Of a stretch of 16,449 bases of DNA, positions 7,117 through 14,797 are shown in pieces (the stretch's first letter is position 1; every line of letters starts with the position of its first letter). The notes beneath the pieces are model-generated. The model made no database searches, was not told the origin of the DNA, and saw nothing but the letters and a program-made list of their open reading frames with translations. Made by a program: the position numbers and the translations under genes. The DNA is from Streptomyces chattanoogensis (GTDB taxonomy: Bacteria; Actinomycetota; Actinomycetes; Streptomycetales; Streptomycetaceae): assembly GCF_001294335.1 (NCBI RefSeq), contig NZ_LGKG01000189.1:1-16449 (forward strand), in the 5' to 3' direction.

Positions 7117-7149
7117 CCCGTGCCCGCCACCTACGGTGACGGGCACGGG
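7117..7149. terminator. Bidirectional hairpin terminator
   Basis: CCCGTGCCCG (7117-7126) pairs perfectly with CGGGCACGGG (7140-7149). Inside the loop CACC (7128-7131) can also pair with GGTG (7135-7138). It lies between the convergent ends of the esterase and the 63-residue gene. No T-run is present, as is usual for actinomycete terminators. Confidence 0.7.
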
Positions 7150-7182
7150 ACGGCCCCTCAGCGGGCCCGGACGCTCAGCACG

Positions 7183-7374
7183 TCACGGCAGATACCGCTC
7201 GATGGCTCCCGGTCCCTCCTCCTCGATCAGCCGCCTGGCCCACTCCAGGCTCGCGGGCGTCGGCTCCCGCCCGGAAGCCTTCACCAGGTCCTCCGGGTCG
7301 TAGGGCCGCTCGCTACCCGTGTACAGCTCCATCGGCCGCTGCTCGGCCGCCTTCTTGCTCCCGTTGCTCGTCAC
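7183..7374 (-). CDS. Small acidic hypothetical protein (63 aa)
   Basis: The start is a GTG at 7374 with a strong AGGAGG (7384 to 7379) four bases upstream, which supports the gene despite its size. The product opens with a polar stretch (TSNGSKKAAEQRPMELYTG), then PYDPEDLVKASGREPTP and an amphipathic helix (ASLEWARRLIEEEGPGAIERYLP). There is no membrane segment, cysteine or known motif. A second in-frame ATG (Met15) is a less likely start. It is on the same strand as the SpoIIE-type regulator gene, 111 bp downstream of it, and convergent with the esterase. I do not recognise a characterised family. It looks like one of the small conserved proteins of streptomycetes, but I cannot confirm conservation here. 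Confidence 0.68.
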   Translation of the reverse strand: MTSNGSKKAAEQRPMELYTGSERPYDPEDLVKASGREPTPASLEWARRLIEEEGPGAIERYLP

Positions 7375-7473
7375 AGGTCCTCCTCACTCCGCGCCCACCG
7401 AGTCCCTGGGCGGTCGCCTGACTCCATCATCGGTCCCCCTCCCAGCACCCGCACGGCGTACCGCCCACCGGCG

Positions 7474-7497
7474 CCGGCCGGGACCTCAGCCGGCCGG
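7474..7497. terminator. Possible hairpin over the stop codon of the SpoIIE-type gene
   Basis: CCGGCCGG at 7474-7481 is repeated at 7490-7497. As the word is self-complementary, the copies can pair around an 8-base loop that contains the TGA stop (7488 to 7486). It may terminate the regulator transcript or attenuate read-through into the 63-residue gene. The words are short and GC-only, so chance is possible. Confidence 0.3.
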
Positions 7498-9906
7498 GCG
7501 CGGTGCCCCCGGATAGTCCGGCGGAAAGGCCTGCTCGGTCCAGATCGTCTTGCCGTACGGCGTGTAGCGCGTCCCCCACCGCTGCACCAGCTGCGCGACG
7601 ATGAACAGCCCGCGCCCGCCCTCGTCGTCGCTCGCGCTGTGCCGCAGGTGGGGCGAGGTGTGGCCGGTGTCCGAGACCTCGGTGAGCAGCGTCAGATCGC
7701 GCAGCAGCCGCAGATGCAGCGGCCCGGACGCATGCCGCACGGCGTTGGTGACCAGCTCGCTGACCGCCAGCTCGGTGGCGTACGACAGCTCCTCCAGGCC
7801 CCAGTCCCGCAGCTGCCCGGTGGCCAGCTCCCGGGCCCGGCCCACCGCCTCCGGCTCGGCGGGCAGCTCCCAGGCCACGACCTGCGCGGCGTCCAGCTCA
7901 CGGGTCCGCACCAGCAGCAGCGCCGAGTCGTCCGCCGCCGTACCGGTGGGCAGCAGCTCGGCCACCGCGCGGTCGCACAGCTCGTCCAGCGGTCTGCGGT
8001 GGTCGGCCAGCACCCGCCCCAGGGTCCCCAGACCGGCCTCGATGTCCCGGTCGCGCCCCTCGACCAGCCCGTCGGTGAACAGCGCCAGCAGACTGCCCTC
8101 CGGCAGCTCGATCTCCAGCGACTCGAACGGCAGGCCGCCCAGCCCCAGCGGGGGTCCGGCCGGCAGATCCGGGAACGACACCGCACCGCCGGGGTGGACC
8201 ACGGCCGGCGGCAGATGCCCGGCCCGCGCCATGGTGCAGCGCCGCGAGACCGGGTCGTAGATGGCATACAGGCAGGTCACCCCGGTGGCGAGATCGTCGT
8301 CGGCGTCGGTGCCCGGTGTGCTGGACCGGTCGGACGCCGTCTGCCCCACCAGGTCGTCCAGCCGGCTCAGCAGCTCGTCGGGGGACAGGTCCAGCTGTGC
8401 CAGCGCCCGTACCGTCGTCCGCATCCGTCCCATCGTGGCCGCCGCCTGCAGCCCGTGGCCCACCACGTCCCCGACCACCAGCCCGACCCGGGTCCCCGAC
8501 AGCCCGATGACATCGAACCAGTCGCCGCCCACCCCGCCCTGGTTGTCGCTGGGCAGATAGCGGTACGCCAGATCGACCGCGGACTGCGGGGCCAGCCGCT
8601 GCGGCAGCAGATTGCGCTGCAGGGTGAGGGCGGCGGAGTGCTCGCGGGCGTAGCGCCGGGCGTTGTCGAGCCACACCGCGGTACGGGTGACCAGCTCGTC
8701 GGCCAGCTCGATCTCACCGCGGTCGAAGACGGACGGGTGCTCGCCACGGACGAACGTCACCAGCCCCAGCGGCCGGCCGCCGGCCCGCAGCGGGACGACC
8801 ATGGTGCTCTCCACCAGCACCATCCCGCCCGAGGACAGGCTGCGGTACTGCGGCGAGCCCGGCGGGTACACGACGCGGTGCGTGCCGCCGGGCACCGCGC
8901 CGGACGTCCCGCCCGTCGTCTCCCCGTCCGACCGCGCCGCCACCCGTACCAGAGCCGGCAGCCCGACGCCGTGCGCCGGCTCCTCGCCCTCCAGCACCTC
9001 CTGCACCAGGTCGACGGTGACGGACGCGGCGAACTTCGGCACCGCCACCTCGGCGATCTCCCGGGCCGTGACCGCCATGTCGAGCGTGGTGCCGATCCGG
9101 CCGCCGGCGTCCACCAGGAGATTCAGCCGCCGCTGTGCCTGATAGCGCTCGGTGATGTCGAAGGCGTCCTCACACACGCCCAGCAACCGGCCGTCGGCGT
9201 CCTGCAGCCGGTAGTAGGAGCACGACCACACATGGTCGACCCCGGGGTCGGTGGGCAGCTGCCCGACGAAATGCACATCGATGATCGGCTCGCCGGTGTC
9301 CAGGACACGCCCCATCACCGCATGGGTGGTGCCCGGATACCCCTCCGTGACGAACTCGCCCCGCGGGTAGAGCTCATCGGCCGTCTTGCCGAGGAAATCC
9401 CGCAGCGGCAGCCCGATCTCCCGCCCGTACGTGGCATTGAACCAGGTCAGCCGCAGATCGGTGTCGTAGATGGCCAGGCCCAGCGGCGACTGGGTGGCCA
9501 GCCCGTGCAGCATGGCCTGCTGCGACTCCCACGCCCGCAGCCCTTCCAGCTCGGCCGCCACCAGGACCCGGGCGGGCGCACCGCCGGCACCCTCGCCGGT
9601 GTCGGCCAACGGGCACACCGAGGTCGCCACCGACAGCAGCCGCCCGTCGCGGTGCCGCGCCGTACGGGACACGCTGCCCAGCATCTGCGCCAGCGGCAAC
9701 GCCCCGGCACCGGCGCCCCCCGTGGGCGGCAGCAGGGTCTCCAGGGGGCGCCCGAGGATCTGGTCCGCCCGGTATCCCAGCAGCCGCTCGGCCGCCGGGC
9801 TCCATCCGATGACCCGGTCGCGGGCGTCCAGCACCGCTGTGGCCGCCCTGGTGACGTCGAGGGGACCACGGAAGTCGGCGCTCTCCACCGCATTCCATGC
9901 GTTCAT
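7486..9906 (-). CDS. PAS-PAS-GAF-SpoIIE phosphatase-HATPase regulator
   Basis: The 806-residue protein holds, in order: PAS (about 15-120; GWSPAAERLLGYRADQILGR), a second PAS (about 135-255; ITWFN-like strand and FDITERYQAQRRL end), GAF (about 265-415), a PP2C-type SpoIIE phosphatase (about 425-668) and an RsbW-like HATPase_c (about 675-795). The phosphatase metal-binding motifs are present: GGDWFD (460-465), GDVVGHG (479-485), TDGLVEGRD (611-619) and DDSALLL (659-665). The ATPase has the N-box ELVTNAVRHA (717-726), DTG (746-748) and GGRGLFIV (763-770). There is no membrane segment. Such proteins are cytoplasmic sensors in which the phosphatase acts on anti-sigma-factor antagonists and the ATPase domain can act as their kinase/anti-sigma factor. 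The start at ATG 9906 follows the domain boundary; no clear ribosome site is seen, so it could lie further upstream. Confidence 0.92.
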   Translation of the reverse strand: MNAWNAVESADFRGPLDVTRAATAVLDARDRVIGWSPAAERLLGYRADQILGRPLETLLPPTGGAGAGALPLAQMLGSVSRTARHRDGRLLSVATSVCPLADTGEGAGGAPARVLVAAELEGLRAWESQQAMLHGLATQSPLGLAIYDTDLRLTWFNATYGREIGLPLRDFLGKTADELYPRGEFVTEGYPGTTHAVMGRVLDTGEPIIDVHFVGQLPTDPGVDHVWSCSYYRLQDADGRLLGVCEDAFDITERYQAQRRLNLLVDAGGRIGTTLDMAVTAREIAEVAVPKFAASVTVDLVQEVLEGEEPAHGVGLPALVRVAARSDGETTGGTSGAVPGGTHRVVYPPGSPQYRSLSSGGMVLVESTMVVPLRAGGRPLGLVTFVRGEHPSVFDRGEIELADELVTRTAVWLDNARRYAREHSAALTLQRNLLPQRLAPQSAVDLAYRYLPSDNQGGVGGDWFDVIGLSGTRVGLVVGDVVGHGLQAAATMGRMRTTVRALAQLDLSPDELLSRLDDLVGQTASDRSSTPGTDADDDLATGVTCLYAIYDPVSRRCTMARAGHLPPAVVHPGGAVSFPDLPAGPPLGLGGLPFESLEIELPEGSLLALFTDGLVEGRDRDIEAGLGTLGRVLADHRRPLDELCDRAVAELLPTGTAADDSALLLVRTRELDAAQVVAWELPAEPEAVGRARELATGQLRDWGLEELSYATELAVSELVTNAVRHASGPLHLRLLRDLTLLTEVSDTGHTSPHLRHSASDDEGGRGLFIVAQLVQRWGTRYTPYGKTIWTEQAFPPDYPGAPRPAG

Positions 9907-10059
9907 GGCATCAGCCCAGCCCGGTTCAGTACCTACAGCATCGATCCTGATCAAGAGCGGTACAACCCGGCCCGCCATGTCGCGGGGCGCCGGGGTCGCC
10001 CGAGCTGCGGGTCGCTGGCACAGTGGAAAAGGCCGGTGCGTACCAGGAGGCAGATTTTC
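9907..10059. promoter_or_regulatory. Divergent promoter region of regulator and VOC genes
   Basis: These 153 bp separate the starts of the SpoIIE-type and VOC genes. The part at about 9925-9965 is less GC-rich. The VOC ribosome site AGGAGG is at 10045-10050. I cannot pick promoter hexamers with confidence. Confidence 0.45.
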
Positions 10060-10854
10060 ATGTCCCCCCAAACCCTGTCCCGCCGAGCCCCCAGCGTGCC
10101 CGTACGCGGTGCCCCGTGCTGGGTCAGCCTGATGGCCCGCGACCTCGGGGCCGCGCAGGCCTTCTACTCGGCGGTCCTCGGCTGGACCTTCCGTCCGGCC
10201 AGCCTGGGCGAGGAGTTCTCCATCGCCCTGCTGGACGGCGAGCCGGTCGCCGGTATCGGCGCGCTGGCGCAGAACTTCCAGGTCGCGGTCGCCTGGACCT
10301 CCTACTTCGCCGTCGAGGACGCCGACGACACCGCGGCCCGCATCCGCGAGCGCGGCGCGACGGTCGCCGTCGGCCCGCTCAAACTCGGCCCCGGACGCGC
10401 CGCCCTCGCCGCGGACCGCGACGGCGCCACCTTCGGCTTCTGGGAAGGCCAGACCATGGCCTGGTCGGTCGGCCACGGCAGCGCCCCCGCCTGCCTGGAA
10501 CTGCGCACCCGCGACGCCTTCGACGCCGCCATCTTCTACGCGGAGGTCTTCGGCTGGGCCTCCGGCGAACCGGGCGGCTGCGAGGTGACCTACGAACACG
10601 ACCAGGTGATCATCAGCGACGGCACCCACATGGTCGCCGCGCTGCGCGGCGGCGCCGTCGAGGCCGCCCCGGACCCCCGGGTACGGCCCCGCTGGCACGT
10701 CTACTTCCCGGTCCGTGACATCGAGGCGGTGACGGCCGCCGCGGTCGCCGCGGGCGGCACCGTCACCCCCATCAGCCCGAGCCCGGAGGGCACCGGCGTC
10801 CAGTCCGTCATACGCGACCCCGACGGCGGTCTGTTCACCGTCTCGGCGCCGTGA
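10060..10854 (+). CDS. Tandem VOC (glyoxalase/bleomycin-resistance fold) protein
   Basis: The 264-residue protein contains two vicinal-oxygen-chelate modules. The first runs about 18-130 ([20 protein letters not shown] then LGWTF, ending [12 protein letters not shown]) and the second about 143-262 ([20 protein letters not shown] then FGWASG, ending [10 protein letters not shown]). The layout matches the CFP30B/CDP-like two-domain VOC proteins of actinomycetes rather than a specific enzyme. The usual metal ligands are not all evident, so a catalytic role is unproven; binding or sequestration of a small molecule is equally possible. AGGAGG (10045-10050) lies 9 bases before the ATG. The frame is open for kilobases upstream, but that part is the shadow of the regulator gene. 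Its last 20 bases overlap the 3' end of the convergent receptor-like gene. Confidence 0.9.
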   Translation: MSPQTLSRRAPSVPVRGAPCWVSLMARDLGAAQAFYSAVLGWTFRPASLGEEFSIALLDGEPVAGIGALAQNFQVAVAWTSYFAVEDADDTAARIRERGATVAVGPLKLGPGRAALAADRDGATFGFWEGQTMAWSVGHGSAPACLELRTRDAFDAAIFYAEVFGWASGEPGGCEVTYEHDQVIISDGTHMVAALRGGAVEAAPDPRVRPRWHVYFPVRDIEAVTAAAVAAGGTVTPISPSPEGTGVQSVIRDPDGGLFTVSAP

Positions 10855-13633
10855 CCTCCGGCTCCCACCGCGGACACCACGCCGACTGCCGGCGCCCCCC
10901 GACCCGTCCGCAGAAACCGGCCTGCGCGGGCCGGCCCGCCTCGTCGATGTGCTGCACCGACAGCAGCTTGTCCAGCGGCACCTGGCGGTCCACATCGCCG
11001 CCGAAGCCGATGATCCCGCTCTCGCCGTCCAGCGCCTCGTCCCCGTGCACCCCGCTGATCGCATGCCAGACGGCGGGCGGCGTCAGCGGCATCCCCGCGG
11101 CGTCCTCCCGCAGCTGCTTGACGGCGTTGATGTAGAGCTTGACCGCGTCGAAGCCGAGCGCCGCATGCCCGTCGAGCGAGGAACTGGGCACCTTCGCGCA
11201 CTCCGCGGGAAACAGCCGGCTCATCTCCGCGTACAGCTCACTGGTCCCGTCGCAGCGGGCCGAGCCGAGGGTGAAGTCCAGGAAGTCGTACGGGATACCC
11301 GGATAGTGCGTGCGGCGTTCCTCGTCGGCGGCCAGCCGGGCCACATCGTCGCCGCCGATGAGCGCGGGCGGCGACGAATTGCACGACTCGTTGATCCCGC
11401 CGAGCAGCGTCTCGAAGTCCTCCGACCGCCCGGCGAAGAACACCAGGCCCGGGTACGCACAGGTCCGCCGGCCCACCGCCCCCGCACCGGGCGCATCCGA
11501 GACCGGTTCCCCGCCCGGCGCCGGGGGCGGCGTGTAGGAGACTCGCTCGACCGTGAACCCGCGCGCCCGGAACCGCGTGACGACATCGCCGGACAGGGTC
11601 TTGCTGTAGGTGTCGGTCGGGTCGGCCGAGCCGATCACCCGGACCTGCTTCTTCCCGATCCTGCCGGTGGTCCGGACGAGATGGGCGGCATACGCGGCCG
11701 CCACCTCGGCCTCCCGGGAGTTCTGCGGCGACACCTGGAAATACATCGGCGACTGCCGCACCAGCGAATCCGCGGACAAGGTGGTGGCCACCATCGGCAG
11801 CCCCACCTCGGTCAGCTTCCGTATCGTCCGGTTGGTCGCCTCCCGGCTCTGGTCCAGCCCGGTCACCCCGACGATCGAGGGATCCTGCCGCCTGAGCTCC
11901 TCCAGCATCTCCACCACCCGGGTCCCGAACCGCATCCCGGACCCGGCGTTGGCGGGGAAGATCCGCACGATCGGCTCCGCACTGCCGGTGCTGCGCAGCT
12001 GCCGGGCCTGGGCGCTCGCCGCACCCTGCAACGCCTCGCGCCCGTAGGCGAGCTGGCCGCTGCTCCTGCCCGTACTGCTCAGCAGCGCGGACAGATGGAC
12101 CAGCGTGACGAACGGACGCTCCGGCGCCGCCCGGTGCGCCGCATCGGCGCGGCCGTTCTGCTCGGAGATCTTCGCGAGGGTCTCGTTGAGCGCCGCATCG
12201 GGGGAGTGGAACGTGAAACCGTGCCGCGACACCCCGATGCACTCCCCGGTCTCCACCGTACGCAGGGTCCCCGCATCGTCCGCGAACCTGCTCAGCCCGC
12301 AGTGCGCCCGCCGGTACGCGCTCTCGCCGCGCAGCACCAGAGCGCCCGCCCCCAGCAGCCCGGCGGTCACACAGCCCGCCACGGCCAAGGACACCGCCCG
12401 GCGCGCCCACAGCGGCGGTTCGGGGATCCGCAGCCGGGCGTCCTGGCCGACCTCCAGCCGCCGCGTCAGCTCGTAACTCTCCTCCGACGGCGGCATCAGC
12501 TCCGGGACGGTGACCGGCAGATACCAGGGCGCCCGGTTGCGGGCCCGGCCGGTGTGCAAAAAGGTGTCCCGCCAGCCGCCGTACAGCCGCTCGGTCAGCT
12601 CCCACAGCGAACTGTGGCCCCAGTCCGCACGGATCTGCGACCCGGCCGCGGGCGGCTCGGCACCGCAGCCGACGACCAGCAGCGGATCGAAGGCGCCGGT
12701 CTCGTTGCGTACGTCGATGACCGCCTGCATCAGCGCATAGCCGCAGTTCCCGTCGGCCGTGCCGTCGAGCAGCGCCACACAGTACGCCGTACGCCGGGCC
12801 GTCCGCGGCCGCCAGATGCGACGGCGGAACGCGACCCGCAGATCCTCCAGGAAGGCGTTGACCATCAGCTTGCGCACCTGCTGGGGGTCCTCCACCTGAT
12901 GGTGCGGCGCGGTCAGCCGCTCGGCGAAGCCGATGAAGGTGCCCGGATCGCGCGGCGCCAGATAGGGCTGGTTGAGCAGCCACCGGTACTCGCAGCCCAG
13001 CCCCCGGCGCAGCCGGAACCACGCCAGCGGAAAGACATGCACCGCGAACAGCCACACCCACCACGGCACCGTGCCGTCCACCGCCAGCTCGGTCTCCGGG
13101 GACCGCAGCACCCCGAACAGCCGCCGGCGCCGGAACTCCCGTTCGCGCAGCCCCCGCAGCAGGGTGTGGTCCGTGCCCTCCAGCCCGCCGGTGTCGTCCC
13201 GCCCGCCGCCCGCCCCGGTCTGCATCAGCCAGTTGACCAGGCCGAACCGCCGGAAGCGGACCCGCCCGTCGCTGCCGTTGACACTGCGGGCGAAGCCCCG
13301 CGCCAGATGCTCCAGCGTGGACCGCACCGCCTCGACGGACTCCGGGTCCGAGGGCGCCGCCCCATCCGCCAGATCGTGCAGCACATGGGGCACCCGGCGC
13401 GGATCGGCGTGACTGAGGAAGTAGCTGATGCCCTTGGCGAGTTGGGTGTGGTCGCCGCCGCTGACCAGGCACACCACGGGAAGCCCCTCCCGCCCCTGCG
13501 CCACGCCCCGGTGCCGTACCGGTTCGGGACACTCGCGGCGCCGCGGCCTGCGGACCAGGTCGGCGATCAGACGCAGCAGATGCCCGGCTCCGCGGAACAC
13601 CGGTATAGAGGAATCGAGTTCGTTCGACGCCAT
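10835..13633 (-). CDS. Receptor-like membrane protein: degenerate NTPase-like region, membrane helix, type I periplasmic-binding fold
   Basis: The protein has 932 residues. The C-terminal half (about 435-910) resembles Leu/Ile/Val-type (Peripla_BP_6) solute-binding proteins: [10 protein letters not shown] (511-520), [16 protein letters not shown] (586-601), [15 protein letters not shown] (611-625), [18 protein letters not shown] (631-648) and a late [16 protein letters not shown] (826-841). A clear membrane helix lies at 412-434. The N-terminal half is NTPase-like: [18 protein letters not shown] (51-68) sits where a P-loop would be but lacks the GxxxxGK[ST] lysine, while AYCVALLD (283-290) and DPLLVVGCG (316-324) look like Walker B and the next core strand. 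The Asp is kept but the catalytic Glu is not. A second hydrophobic segment at 189-206 is rich in Trp. It is probably a membrane ligand sensor rather than an ABC-transport subunit, since no permease or ATPase gene adjoins it. The ATG at 13633 has only a weak ribosome site. Confidence 0.78.
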   Translation of the reverse strand: MASNELDSSIPVFRGAGHLLRLIADLVRRPRRRECPEPVRHRGVAQGREGLPVVCLVSGGDHTQLAKGISYFLSHADPRRVPHVLHDLADGAAPSDPESVEAVRSTLEHLARGFARSVNGSDGRVRFRRFGLVNWLMQTGAGGGRDDTGGLEGTDHTLLRGLREREFRRRRLFGVLRSPETELAVDGTVPWWVWLFAVHVFPLAWFRLRRGLGCEYRWLLNQPYLAPRDPGTFIGFAERLTAPHHQVEDPQQVRKLMVNAFLEDLRVAFRRRIWRPRTARRTAYCVALLDGTADGNCGYALMQAVIDVRNETGAFDPLLVVGCGAEPPAAGSQIRADWGHSSLWELTERLYGGWRDTFLHTGRARNRAPWYLPVTVPELMPPSEESYELTRRLEVGQDARLRIPEPPLWARRAVSLAVAGCVTAGLLGAGALVLRGESAYRRAHCGLSRFADDAGTLRTVETGECIGVSRHGFTFHSPDAALNETLAKISEQNGRADAAHRAAPERPFVTLVHLSALLSSTGRSSGQLAYGREALQGAASAQARQLRSTGSAEPIVRIFPANAGSGMRFGTRVVEMLEELRRQDPSIVGVTGLDQSREATNRTIRKLTEVGLPMVATTLSADSLVRQSPMYFQVSPQNSREAEVAAAYAAHLVRTTGRIGKKQVRVIGSADPTDTYSKTLSGDVVTRFRARGFTVERVSYTPPPAPGGEPVSDAPGAGAVGRRTCAYPGLVFFAGRSEDFETLLGGINESCNSSPPALIGGDDVARLAADEERRTHYPGIPYDFLDFTLGSARCDGTSELYAEMSRLFPAECAKVPSSSLDGHAALGFDAVKLYINAVKQLREDAAGMPLTPPAVWHAISGVHGDEALDGESGIIGFGGDVDRQVPLDKLLSVQHIDEAGRPAQAGFCGRVGGRRQSAWCPRWEPEVTAPRR

Positions 13634-13759
13634 GGATGCCCCGAAAGTGTCGGGAATAGGGCGGACATTCTGACACCGCGTCGGCGGCCGCCGGAAGGCT
13701 CTGTGCCATGCCCGCGGGCCCACCGGAGATCCCTGCGCCCGAAGGTCTATCGTGGCGTC
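13634..13759. promoter_or_regulatory. Divergent promoter region of receptor-like gene and hemC
   Basis: These 126 bp separate the starts of the receptor-like gene and hemC. The left half (about 13640-13675) is less GC-rich. The hemC -10 candidate is at 13748-13753. No clear ribosome site precedes either start codon, so one or both mRNAs may be leaderless or weakly translated. Confidence 0.45.
13748..13753 (+). promoter_or_regulatory. Candidate -10 element (TATCGT) for leaderless hemC mRNA
   Basis: TATCGT fits the actinobacterial TANNNT -10 pattern and is followed by exactly six bases and then the hemC ATG (13760), placing the transcription start at the A of the start codon. There is no Shine-Dalgarno at normal distance (the nearest, GAAGG, is 14 bases away). 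A TTG-type -35 is not evident. Confidence 0.5.
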
Positions 13760-14695
13760 ATGTCCGCCCCAGAGCTGATCCGTATCGTCTCCCGCGACTC
13801 GCCCATGGCCCTGGCCCAGGTGGAGCGCGTCCGCGCCGAACTGCGCACGCTGCACCCCGGCATCGCCACCGAGGTCGTCCCGGTCAAGACCACCGGTGAC
13901 CGGTGGATGGGCGCCCTGTCCCAGGTCGAGGGGAAGGGCGCGTTCACCAAGGAGGTCGACGCCGCTCTCCTCGCCGGCGAGGCGGACCTCGCGGTGCACT
14001 GCGTCAAGGACATCCCCGGGGACCGGCCGCTGCCCGCCGGTACGGTCTTCGCGGCGTTCCTCAAGCGCGACGACGTCCGCGACGCGCTGATCCACCCCGG
14101 CGGCCGCACCCTCGACGAACTCCCCGCCGGCACCCGCATCGGCACCTCGTCCGTACGGCGCATCGCGCAGCTGGCCGCCTCCCACCCGCATCTGACGTGT
14201 GTCCCGATGCGCGGCAACGCCAACCGCCGGATGGAGAAGCTGGCCGCCGGCGAGGCGGATGCGCTGCTGCTGGCGGTCTCCGGACTGGAGCGCATCGGGC
14301 GTACGGACGTGATCACCCAGATCCTGTCCGTGGACGAGATGTGCCCGCCCATCGGCGCGGGCGTGCTGGCCCTTCAGTGCCGCGAGGACGACACCGCCAC
14401 CATCGACGCCGTCAGCGGCCTCGGCGACCCCGCGACGTTCCGCGAGACCACCGCCGAACGCATGCTGCTGCACGTTCTGCAGGGCCACTGCAACAGCCCG
14501 ATCGCGGGGTATGCGAAGACCGACCGCCGGGGTGAACTAGCCCTGCGGGCCTGTGTGTTCACCCCCGACGGCAAGACGGTCCTCAACGCCCACGAGTGGG
14601 CCGGGCCGCTCGACCCCGAAACCCTCGGCACGTCGGTGGCGGTGGCGCTGCTGCGGCAGGGGGCGCGGGAGCTGATCGACAACATCGCGCACTGA
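13760..14695 (+). CDS. hemC: Hydroxymethylbilane synthase (porphobilinogen deaminase)
   Basis: The 311-residue protein is full length for HemC, which joins four porphobilinogen units into hydroxymethylbilane in tetrapyrrole synthesis in the cytoplasm. Visible hallmarks are [10 protein letters not shown] (11-20), [20 protein letters not shown] (57-76), HCVKDIP with catalytic Asp84, GTSSVRR (128-134), [11 protein letters not shown] (151-161) with the substrate-carboxylate arginines, and [11 protein letters not shown] with Cys244, the dipyrromethane cofactor attachment site. Several usually fixed positions differ: the opening GTR is VSR and GGC is GHC. No other heme gene is nearby, whereas hemC normally clusters with other hem genes in actinomycetes. 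This may therefore be a second, diverged hemC paralogue. The start at ATG 13760 fits the family N-terminus and a leaderless promoter. A double hairpin follows the gene. Confidence 0.92.
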   Translation: MSAPELIRIVSRDSPMALAQVERVRAELRTLHPGIATEVVPVKTTGDRWMGALSQVEGKGAFTKEVDAALLAGEADLAVHCVKDIPGDRPLPAGTVFAAFLKRDDVRDALIHPGGRTLDELPAGTRIGTSSVRRIAQLAASHPHLTCVPMRGNANRRMEKLAAGEADALLLAVSGLERIGRTDVITQILSVDEMCPPIGAGVLALQCREDDTATIDAVSGLGDPATFRETTAERMLLHVLQGHCNSPIAGYAKTDRRGELALRACVFTPDGKTVLNAHEWAGPLDPETLGTSVAVALLRQGARELIDNIAH

Positions 14696-14708
14696 GGCGC
14701 TGGCCCCG

Positions 14709-14740
14709 GGGGCCCCGGCGTGGAGAGACGCCGGGGCCCC
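14709..14740. terminator. Terminator hairpin 1 between hemC and the protease
   Basis: A perfect 13-bp stem (14709-14721 with 14728-14740) closes a GGAGAG loop, starting 14 bases after the hemC stop. It lies between convergent genes and could serve both directions. Its right arm shares seven bases with the next hairpin, so the two cannot fully form together. Confidence 0.8.
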
Positions 14741-14767
14741 GCACCGTGGACGGACGGTGCGGGGCCC
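14734..14767. terminator. Terminator hairpin 2, overlapping hairpin 1
   Basis: A perfect 14-bp stem (14734-14747 with 14754-14767) surrounds a six-base loop (GGACGG) and is followed on the plus strand by TT. It overlaps hairpin 1 by seven bases and ends 30 bases before the protease stop codon, in a place suited to a bidirectional terminator. Confidence 0.8.
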
Positions 14768-14797
14768 TTGATGCCGCGAGCCGTGGCTTCTCTGCCG

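Noticed and set aside
7120..10059. Plus-strand frame open for nearly 3 kb ahead of the VOC gene
   Set aside because: It lies antisense to the SpoIIE-type regulator and encodes Gln/Arg/Pro-rich nonsense. The VOC gene has its own strong ribosome site and domain start at 10060.
10949..13759. Plus-strand frame open for 2.8 kb ahead of hemC
   Set aside because: It is antisense to the receptor-like gene with Arg/Gln/Pro-rich translation and no domain; HemC begins at 13760.
13634..14488. Minus-strand upstream extension of the receptor-like gene
   Set aside because: It overlaps hemC entirely, has shadow composition, and the protein starts sensibly at 13633.
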